From positions 1 to 24,938 of the forward strand of contig DNGG01000657.1 of the NCBI GenBank assembly GCA_003486675.1: 24,938 nucleotides of DNA, read 5' to 3'. Each line of letters begins with the position of its first letter. The first letter of the stretch is position 1. The position numbers and the translations under genes were made by a program. Of the stretch, positions 7,591 to 13,422 are shown in pieces. The notes under the pieces are model-generated. The model was not told where the DNA came from. It worked only from the letters and a program-made list of their open reading frames with translations, and did no database searches. The DNA is from Cyanobacteria bacterium UBA11372. Its GTDB lineage: Bacteria; Cyanobacteriota; Cyanobacteriia; Cyanobacteriales; Aerosakkonemataceae.

Positions 7591-8955
7591 TTACCAAGGA
7601 CTGCCCACAACTGTAAAGGCTGCCCAATAATAAGGATGAGATAAATTTTCGTTCTTATGTTTTGCTAAGGCAGGCGGTAATGATATCCTGCCATTAGGAC
7701 TTTGCAACTGACCGTTTTCTAGGCGAATTTGCCCAGAAATCATTGCTATTTGCGCTTTTTGCAGTGCTGCGGCTTTAATTGGGGCGGTTTGTAAATGACG
7801 ATAAAATTCTGTCATTAATGCTAAAGTTCCGGCGTCGGAAACGTACCACAAACTTGCTACTGCCGATTTAACTCCCGCTTGCACTGCTAACCCGGCAAAA
7901 CCTAATTCTGCTTCTTCGTTGCCGATTGCAGTTTTACAGGCACTCAGTACTAAAAGCTCTACGGGTGGGTTGTTTAAACCCAATTGCCCTATTTTATCTA
8001 AAGTAAGTTTACGATCCCAAAATTGGATATAGGAATCGCTGGGCTTTCCAGGTAGGAAGTCGGCATGAGTGGCTAGATGGATAATTTTAAACGGTTGCTG
8101 CTGACGTTGAATTCGCAAATTATCCTCGGTAAATTCTTGGTTGAGGAACGATCTACCGTGCCAGATATTTTGCGCGATCGCAGATAATTCCACCGGCACC
8201 GCAGGTAAGGGATTTTGCTCCTTAAATACCGACGCACCCATCGCCAATACAGGGGAATTATGCAGATTGGTATAAATTGTATCTGTGAGTTTAAAAGCGG
8301 GAATGCGTGTAATGCTATACTTTTCGATCAGAAATTTTTGCCCATCGTGCAACGCTGCTAAAGGGAGCGATCGCAATCCCACACCCATACAAAAGATTAA
8401 CGTATCTATCCCTTGCGCTTGCAAATCCCTTTCCACAGGGGCAATTATCCATTGATAGAGTTGCTGCGCCGGTGGTAAATAGCTGCTTTTATCCTCAAGG
8501 TTGGGGGCAGAGATGGTGAGGCTAAATTCTTTTGCTTGTGCGAGTAAAGCTTTACGATTTGCTGCTTCAACTCGCTTGTAAATAGGTGGGTTTCCAGGTG
8601 CAATCAACACCAGTTCTAGTTGTTTATCCCGTGGAACTACATACAAAAGTGCAGGTTTTGTTTTAGTTTGAATCGCCAGTCTGTTTAAAGTATCTGCAAT
8701 ATCGTTAACCGTTATTGAGCGCTCTGGGAAACTGCGCCTAAAATAATCTTCAAATTGCTTTTCCCAGGTTTGTTCGATTTGCGGCACCATCGAAGTTAAA
8801 TTCGGTTGCTCTTGCGGGGTTTCTAATGGGGCGGATTGAACTGTTTCGGCTAAAAGTAAAGCTTGGTTCTTGGGCAATATTCCTAACGCTTTACCGCTGA
8901 TGCTTCCCGCCAAGTACAATGCTGCCAGCAACATGCTAATCCCTACGGATTTCAT
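7591..8955 (-). CDS. Exported short CHAT-domain protein
   Basis: A 454-residue protein from the ATG at 8955. An N-terminal hydrophobic segment (GISMLLAALYLAGSISG) is a signal peptide or anchor, so the protein probably acts outside the cytoplasm. A short, low-complexity linker takes the place of the TPR array usually found in front of this domain. The CHAT domain covers roughly 95-454, with His297 in HLATHAD and Cys340 in LVLSACKT, and the typical ending YYWAAFTVVGSPW. A possible upstream ATG at 8973 would add six residues (MATEAA), but GGAGG at 8961-8965 sits 5 nt before the 8955 ATG and nothing comparable precedes 8973. It is divergent from the HpsJ-like gene across a 128-bp spacer, and lies upstream of the 21-bp repeat array and the NB-ARC gene. 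The substrate is unknown. Confidence 0.9.
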   Translation of the reverse strand: MKSVGISMLLAALYLAGSISGKALGILPKNQALLLAETVQSAPLETPQEQPNLTSMVPQIEQTWEKQFEDYFRRSFPERSITVNDIADTLNRLAIQTKTKPALLYVVPRDKQLELVLIAPGNPPIYKRVEAANRKALLAQAKEFSLTISAPNLEDKSSYLPPAQQLYQWIIAPVERDLQAQGIDTLIFCMGVGLRSLPLAALHDGQKFLIEKYSITRIPAFKLTDTIYTNLHNSPVLAMGASVFKEQNPLPAVPVELSAIAQNIWHGRSFLNQEFTEDNLRIQRQQQPFKIIHLATHADFLPGKPSDSYIQFWDRKLTLDKIGQLGLNNPPVELLVLSACKTAIGNEEAELGFAGLAVQAGVKSAVASLWYVSDAGTLALMTEFYRHLQTAPIKAAALQKAQIAMISGQIRLENGQLQSPNGRISLPPALAKHKNENLSHPYYWAAFTVVGSPW

Positions 8956-8960
8956 AGCTG

Positions 8961-8965
8961 CCTCC
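8961..8965 (-). promoter_or_regulatory. Ribosome binding site deciding the start of the short CHAT gene
   Basis: Read on the minus strand this is GGAGG followed by 5 nt and the ATG at 8955. The competing ATG at 8973 lies upstream of it and has no purine-rich site in front. This supports the shorter form, which also places the hydrophobic segment directly at the N-terminus. Confidence 0.7.
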
Positions 8966-9041
8966 GTTGCCATAATATAACCCTATGCTACGCGATGGGA
9001 AACGATCCGCGATCGCTCGGAGGTCATACTCTTGAGTCTGT

Positions 9042-9050
9042 TGTTATAAT
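9042..9050 (+). promoter_or_regulatory. Extended -10 promoter element before the HpsJ-like gene
   Basis: TGTTATAAT is a perfect match to an extended -10 element (TGnTATAAT) ending 33 bp before the ATG at 9084. No convincing -35 hexamer is seen at the normal spacing, which is compatible with extended -10 promoters. A HIP1 site lies at about 9009-9016. The spacer 8956-9083 must also hold a minus-strand promoter for the short CHAT gene; TATATT at 8974-8979 (minus strand) is a weak candidate. Confidence 0.45.
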
Positions 9051-9083
9051 ATTTGTTTAAAATCGCTTTGGGAGACTATATTA

Positions 9084-9764
9084 ATGAATGAATTTAACCA
9101 ATTAGAATGGCGTTCAATTGCACTTTTTCGTCTAGCCGGATACGGGCTGTTGTTGCTATCATTATTTGATTATATTAATATTTTTACTCCGCCCCGCTTT
9201 ACTAATTCGGTTTGGGAATTTCAGGTGATGGGAGAAATGGTTGAAAAAATGCCCGTTCCTTTAATTGGATTGGCGTTTGTATTTTATGGCAAAGATGCTT
9301 ACCGAAAAGATATCGAAGAGATAGTATTAAAAATTTTATCTTGGCTGGCTTTATTTTTGGGTATTTTATTTTTGGTTCTCATTCCTTTAGGGATTAACAA
9401 TACCTTACGGATTAATAATTTCACCGATTTTCAACTGAACGCTCAACTGAATCAAGGTTTAAACCAACTGCAACAAGTTAACGATAGACTGAGCAGCGCT
9501 ACATCAGATGCCGAAATTAATAATGCTTTAAGAAATTTTAATTTTCAAGGACGCATACCAGACGTCAAAAACTCTCAAGAACTGAGAACCAGAGTTTTAT
9601 CAGATATATCGAATGCTAAAAATCAACTACAAACGCAAATAGAAACAACCCGCAGGAATCAGAAAATTAGTCTAGTAAAAAATTCGGTTAAGTGGAATTT
9701 AGGCGCTTTAATTTCTGGGGTGTTGTTTATTTACGTGTGGAAACTAACAAATTGGGCGCGTTGA
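9084..9764 (+). CDS. HpsJ-like integral membrane protein
   Basis: A 226-residue membrane protein. Hydrophobic segments lie at about 16-34, 56-68, 83-103 and 203-222. Between the last two is a soluble, Asn/Gln-rich region (about 105-200) predicted to be helical, possibly coiled-coil. The N-terminal pattern (LAGYGLLLLSLFDYINIFTPPRF, then WEFQVMGEMVEKMPVPLIGL) matches what I recall of the cyanobacterial HpsJ family, named from a hormogonium polysaccharide secretion locus in Nostoc; its molecular job is not settled. GGGAG at 9070-9074 stands 9 nt before the ATG. No other hps gene is visible here, so a polysaccharide role is only suggested by family, though membrane glycosyltransferase-type genes lie at the far right. 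It is separated from the sigma-like gene by about 300 bp of repeats. Confidence 0.72.
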   Translation: MNEFNQLEWRSIALFRLAGYGLLLLSLFDYINIFTPPRFTNSVWEFQVMGEMVEKMPVPLIGLAFVFYGKDAYRKDIEEIVLKILSWLALFLGILFLVLIPLGINNTLRINNFTDFQLNAQLNQGLNQLQQVNDRLSSATSDAEINNALRNFNFQGRIPDVKNSQELRTRVLSDISNAKNQLQTQIETTRRNQKISLVKNSVKWNLGALISGVLFIYVWKLTNWAR

Positions 9765-9802
9765 AAAGGAAGCTCCTGACGCGGGGATTTCGGAATAGGC
9801 AA

Positions 9803-9958
9803 AGAAACCCGGTTTCTCGGAAAAAGAGATGGCAGCAAGAAACCGGGTTTCACCTGAAAAATCGTTGATTGGGAACTAGAGATGGCAGCAAGAAACCGGG
9901 TTTCACCTGAAAAATTGTTGATTGGGAACTAGAGATGGCAGCAAGAAACCGGCTTTCT
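9803..9958. repeat. 53-bp tandem repeat with AGAAACC(C/G)GGTTTCT palindromes
   Basis: Copies of a block beginning GAGATGGCAGCAAGAAACC start at 9826, 9879 and 9932, exactly 53 bp apart; the third is partial and ends in a changed palindrome. Each block carries a GAAACCGGGTTTC-type palindrome (9839-9851, 9891-9904, 9944-9958), and a fourth lies just upstream (9803-9817). Similar palindromes are a known dispersed repeat in Oscillatoriales-type genomes. They fill the spacer 9765-10084, which contains no gene; they may act as weak terminators for the HpsJ-like gene. Confidence 0.88.
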
Positions 9959-10070
9959 GGGTTCGTCGTCGGTAAATTCTGAAGACATCTGCTAAAACTG
10001 CATAAGTCGATAGACGCCAGAAATATATAAAGATAACGGAGAAGACTGCCGTTGGCACAAGCGAGTTTAC

Positions 10071-10076
10071 AGGAGG
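10071..10076 (+). promoter_or_regulatory. Ribosome binding site deciding the start of the sigma-like gene
   Basis: A perfect AGGAGG is followed after 8 nt by an in-frame TTG at 10085 and after 14 nt by an in-frame ATG at 10091. An earlier in-frame TTG at 10052 lies upstream of this site and has no such signal, so the true start is 10085 or 10091. I prefer TTG 10085 because its spacing is ideal. Confidence 0.65.
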
Positions 10077-10084
10077 TGACAAAA

Positions 10085-11614
10085 TTGAGGATGTTGGCGT
10101 GGGATAGCGCTTTAGCCAGTATGTCTGCCAGTAGTGTAGATATAGCGTTAAAGCATGTCCCTACCAAGAGAGGTGAAACATTCATGGGTATAGCGTCGAG
10201 ATACTGGAGACTGGTGAGAATTGATGCGACAGGCGGGTGCAAAGTTGAAGCGATTGACTCGCTGGCAGCTTTTTTCAGACAGGAATTTCCAGAATTTGCT
10301 GGTGGGGGAGAGGTGCAGGATACGTTTATCCAACGCCGACTGCTGGATTTGCGGGAAAATGATGCTAATAACCGCGTTTTTGCTGAAGCTTGTTTGCGCT
10401 GCTTTATTTCTAACCAAATTGAGCAAGTTTGCATTCAATTGGAAGAGCAATTTGGCAGGGAGCATGGTTTCACTCGCTACGATCTATTTTATTTTGTCTT
10501 GGATGATGTGGATGTGACTCTACTTCACCAGCGCGGTAGTTTGAAGCAGGGTGTTTATAAATCGCTTGCTACTGAAATTTTGCAGACTTTTAATCCGGAA
10601 CGAGGTAATCTTTCTACTTGGGCAAATCAGTTAACGAAGCACCATTCAGAACTCAATGCTTTTTTGTTGGAACGGGGTGTTTATTTGGTGAGCGATTGGG
10701 CTATCCTTAACGACACAACTCCGAAACAAGTGCAGCGGATTTTCTCAGAGTTTCATCACTTGACACCTGTGGAAATTCAACAAGCTTGCGTTCTATTGGA
10801 AAGCTATCACTTGGTTTATCGACGGGACAGACTTAAATTGCGTCAAGCGGGTGGCGGAGGTAAATGTCTGCCGCCTACGGATAAACAATTAGGACAAATT
10901 GCTCAATATCTGGTTGCTAAACTGAGTCAACAAAAGCGGGCTATTCTGGATTTATCCACTGAAGATATCTTGACGCAACTGCAAGAGATGGCAGGAAAAT
11001 TGCGCCAATATCGCATTTCTGTCCGGCGAGGAATGCCTGAAACAGATTCTATCGATGAGCCTGAAATTCGACGGCAAGCTGAGAACAATCCGTCGCTGAA
11101 GTCGGACAATGATGACAGTGACGAACAAGAAGAGTTTTTAGCTTTCTATAAATCTGCGTTTCTCGAATGTTTGGATCTGGCGTTGGATAAAGTAGTAAGC
11201 GATCGCATCGCTAATCTAAAACGCAAAAAGCCCCCAACAGACGCAAAATTCCTCCAAGCTTTGCACTTATTTCACTGTCAGGGAAAGGCAATGGGAGAAA
11301 TTGCAGCGGCGATCGGATTTCAAGCACAATATCAAGTCACCCGCCTGCTGAAACTCAAAGAGTTTCGCGCGGATGTCCGACAGAAAATGTTAGCATCCCT
11401 GCGCTCGCGCATTCTCAATCAAGTTAAAATTTATCTCGATCCGGAACGCCTCCAATCTCTAGATTCTCAAGTTGAATTCGCCCTTGATGAAAAAATTTCT
11501 GAAATTATCCAAGAAGCAACAGATGAAGCCAGCAACCCCAACCGTTCCTCCAAAAGTCGATTTGCCCAGAGACTATGCAAACAACTCAAAGGAATTTTAG
11601 ATTTTAGATTTTGA
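10085..11614 (+). CDS. Sigma-70-like DNA-binding protein of a CHAT gene cluster
   Basis: About 509 residues. A central segment, FNPERGNLSTWANQL (from about residue 169), closely resembles the region-2 pattern of sigma-70 factors, and a C-terminal helix-turn-helix (GKAMGEIAAAIGFQAQYQVTRLLKL, about 399-423) sits where region 4 would be. Between them is a long helical stretch and an acidic linker (SDNDDSDEQEE, around 345). It has no signal peptide or membrane segment. The size and divergence are unlike housekeeping or group 2 sigma factors, so it is either a divergent sigma factor or a sigma-derived regulator. It is followed 19 bp later by the DUF1822 gene and then the CHAT-CHASE2 gene, which suggests that its activity may be tied to those proteins. 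No anti-sigma factor is recognisable. TTG start chosen from the AGGAGG at 10071. Confidence 0.62.
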   Translation: MRMLAWDSALASMSASSVDIALKHVPTKRGETFMGIASRYWRLVRIDATGGCKVEAIDSLAAFFRQEFPEFAGGGEVQDTFIQRRLLDLRENDANNRVFAEACLRCFISNQIEQVCIQLEEQFGREHGFTRYDLFYFVLDDVDVTLLHQRGSLKQGVYKSLATEILQTFNPERGNLSTWANQLTKHHSELNAFLLERGVYLVSDWAILNDTTPKQVQRIFSEFHHLTPVEIQQACVLLESYHLVYRRDRLKLRQAGGGGKCLPPTDKQLGQIAQYLVAKLSQQKRAILDLSTEDILTQLQEMAGKLRQYRISVRRGMPETDSIDEPEIRRQAENNPSLKSDNDDSDEQEEFLAFYKSAFLECLDLALDKVVSDRIANLKRKKPPTDAKFLQALHLFHCQGKAMGEIAAAIGFQAQYQVTRLLKLKEFRADVRQKMLASLRSRILNQVKIYLDPERLQSLDSQVEFALDEKISEIIQEATDEASNPNRSSKSRFAQRLCKQLKGILDFRF

Positions 11615-11633
11615 AACAGCCAGGAGCAATGTC

Positions 11634-13022
11634 ATGACCTATTACTCAAATAATTTAGCCACTCTCGATTTCGACTTTGAAGCTTTTCCCGTTGCCGCGA
11701 TCGCTCTCGAACCATCTAACATCGAACGCGCTATCCAAATTAGCAATGCAATTCCCAATGAATCCCAACAATGGCAAACTTATCTCAATGCTTTGGCTCT
11801 ATTTGGTTTTGCACAATGGTTAGAAGAACGAGGATCGGATATTCCTTTAGAATCAGCAAATTCTACGGTTTTGCAACCTGAATATGCTAACGTCTTTCAG
11901 GCCGTTGCTAATTTAACCGTAGGGTCGTTTAAACTTTGTTTAATTGCCACTGGCAGTTTAACAGATGAGCAAGTTATTATACCACAAACTGTCATTAATT
12001 TACCAGAATTTGCGGCGCATTTTTACGTATTAATTGAGGTTAAGGAAGAATTTGAACAGGTAATAATTAGAGGATTTTTGCGACGCGATCGCTTAGATTC
12101 CCAGTGCCATGCTGTGAATTTACAACCCAACTCAGATTGGACATATAGCGTGCCTTTGGCTTGGTTTGACAACGATCCAGACCGTTTATTGCTGTACTTG
12201 CGCTGTTTAGAACCGGCTGGGATTTTATTGCCGGAAATTGCCAGCGATCGCATAGCCGCATTATCAACAGTGCAAGGGGAATTGGAAACCCTTTTACCGT
12301 TATTGCAATCAACAGAAACAGCCTTGTGGCAAGTTTTAAATTGGCAACAAGGTACAGCAGTATTAACCAATCCCGAATTAGTCGAATGGGTGTATCGACT
12401 GCAAATAAAAGCAATCAGCAACGAGGCATCAGAAACCCAAAACGAACTGAGAAATTATTTGTCAGATTTGTTAAACTTGCTGACTCAAAGAACGGTCAAT
12501 GTAGCCCGTTGGTTACAAGATCAAATCGATGAATTGGCGCAAGGACTCTCATGGGTGCTAATGCCTCCTAGCTTTGTTCCTGCTACCGTATCCATGCGCT
12601 CGACGCCAAGCCTTGAAGCAGTATTACCCGCAGCAGAATTTGAGGAAATTATCAGGCAACTTGCCCACACCGGCATGGAAATTCCCACGGCGGCGAGGGG
12701 TGCTTATCAAGATATCGGACTCGCGGATATTCAAGCGCGACTGTATGCCCTTACATGGCCTTTCTTATCTCCAGAAAATACTCCAGAATGGACGCTATTG
12801 CTAGTATTAGGTCCAGCGCCCGGTAGTGCATTACCCCACGGCATCAGACTGCGCGTTAGCGATCAGTCAGGGGTTTTAGTACAGCGAACTTTAAATAGAA
12901 ATAGTATGGATAATTATCTTTATGTTCTCATAGCAGGTCGGTGGGATGAAAAGTTTTTAGCAACTATTACCTTACCCAATGGCACGACACTAACCTTGCC
13001 GCCTTTTGCGTTTCGTCCATAA
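11634..13022 (+). CDS. DUF1822 family protein
   Basis: A 462-residue protein with the features of the cyanobacterial DUF1822 family: an N-terminal segment including WQTYLNALALFGFAQWLEER, a middle region of beta structure ending near residue 200, a helical region (about 215-320), and a C-terminal beta-rich domain (about 370-462) with VSDQSGVLVQRTL and YLYVLIAGRWDEKF, ending in LPPFAFRP. No signal peptide or membrane segment is seen, so it is probably cytoplasmic. The family function is unknown. Its position between a sigma-like gene and a CHAT-CHASE2 gene is the arrangement I associate with it in cyanobacteria, and suggests a partner or regulator of one of them. AGGAG at 11622-11626 lies 7 nt before the ATG. 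It is probably translated from one message with the sigma-like gene. Confidence 0.88.
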   Translation: MTYYSNNLATLDFDFEAFPVAAIALEPSNIERAIQISNAIPNESQQWQTYLNALALFGFAQWLEERGSDIPLESANSTVLQPEYANVFQAVANLTVGSFKLCLIATGSLTDEQVIIPQTVINLPEFAAHFYVLIEVKEEFEQVIIRGFLRRDRLDSQCHAVNLQPNSDWTYSVPLAWFDNDPDRLLLYLRCLEPAGILLPEIASDRIAALSTVQGELETLLPLLQSTETALWQVLNWQQGTAVLTNPELVEWVYRLQIKAISNEASETQNELRNYLSDLLNLLTQRTVNVARWLQDQIDELAQGLSWVLMPPSFVPATVSMRSTPSLEAVLPAAEFEEIIRQLAHTGMEIPTAARGAYQDIGLADIQARLYALTWPFLSPENTPEWTLLLVLGPAPGSALPHGIRLRVSDQSGVLVQRTLNRNSMDNYLYVLIAGRWDEKFLATITLPNGTTLTLPPFAFRP

Positions 13023-13025
13023 TTT

Positions 13026-13067
13026 GGTAATTGGTAATGGGTAATGGGTAATGGGTAATTGGGAATT
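13026..13067. repeat. Heptameric short tandem repeat, left arm (GGTAATT/G)
   Basis: Six 7-bp units (GGTAATT, GGTAATG three times, GGTAATT, GGGAATT) start 3 bp after the DUF1822 stop codon. They are roughly the reverse complement of the heptamer array at 13367-13420, so the two arms could pair around the intervening 300 bp. Confidence 0.9.
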
Positions 13068-13123
13068 GGAGAGGTGGGATAATGCAAAAGAGAATTGATT
13101 GCTACTGGGTCGGTAACGTAACA

Positions 13124-13330
13124 TAGGGGCGGGTTTACACCGTTTTCCCATGAATGGGAAACACAAGGGGAAGGGGCGGGTTTAGTTAAATAGTTTGTTT
13201 TTATCAAAAGTAACTGCTTATACCCGCCCCTACAATCGGTACATGTTGATGTGTAGCATTATCAAGGGAAATTGGTATTATTTATACCAGGCGCTGATTT
13301 TCAAGTATCTCTAGTAAAACCCGCCCCTAC
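13124..13330. repeat. MITE-like element with GTAGGGGCGGGTTTTAC inverted ends
   Basis: TAGGGGCGGGTTTAC (13124-13138) and its near reverse complement GTAAAACCCGCCCCTAC (13314-13330) bound about 207 bp with no coding capacity. A second, inner inverted pair lies at 13173-13184 and 13221-13233, and a TTTCCCA-TGAA-TGGGAAA hairpin at about 13145-13162. It could be a non-autonomous transposable element or a nested set of dispersed repeats. No target-site duplication is clear. With the two heptamer arms it accounts for most of the 400-bp spacer 13023-13422, which holds no gene. Confidence 0.55.
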
Positions 13331-13366
13331 AGTAAAAATAAATTATTAAACAACCTATAAAATCTG

Positions 13367-13420
13367 ACCAATTACCAATTACCAATTACCAATTACCAAT
13401 TACCAATTACCAATTACCCA
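13367..13420. repeat. Heptameric short tandem repeat, right arm (ACCAATT)
   Basis: Seven perfect ACCAATT units (13367-13415) and a partial ACCCA run to within 2 bp of the CHAT-CHASE2 start codon. The array occupies the place where a Shine-Dalgarno would be; none is present. Heptamer arrays of this kind are well known in cyanobacteria, but are usually not set so close to an initiation codon. Confidence 0.92.
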
Positions 13421-13422
13421 CT

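Noticed and set aside
7275..7610. A 111-codon minus-strand frame of NDSLSVG heptapeptides overlapping the end of the short CHAT gene
   Set aside because: The frame is open because the 21-bp repeat is a multiple of three; it starts inside the CHAT gene and has no ribosome binding site. I describe it as a repeat, not a gene.
8956..8973. Upstream ATG at 8973 for the short CHAT gene
   Set aside because: No ribosome binding site; GGAGG lies downstream of it and 5 nt before the ATG at 8955.
10052..10084. Upstream TTG at 10052 for the sigma-like gene
   Set aside because: The AGGAGG at 10071-10076 falls inside this extension and points to a start at 10085 or 10091.
9850..10434. A 194-codon minus-strand frame
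   Set aside because: It is antisense to the sigma-like gene, runs into the palindromic repeats and has no recognisable domain.
12920..13207. A 95-codon minus-strand frame through the heptamer array
   Set aside because: It is translated repeat sequence (PLPITHYQLPNY) plus the antisense of the DUF1822 end.
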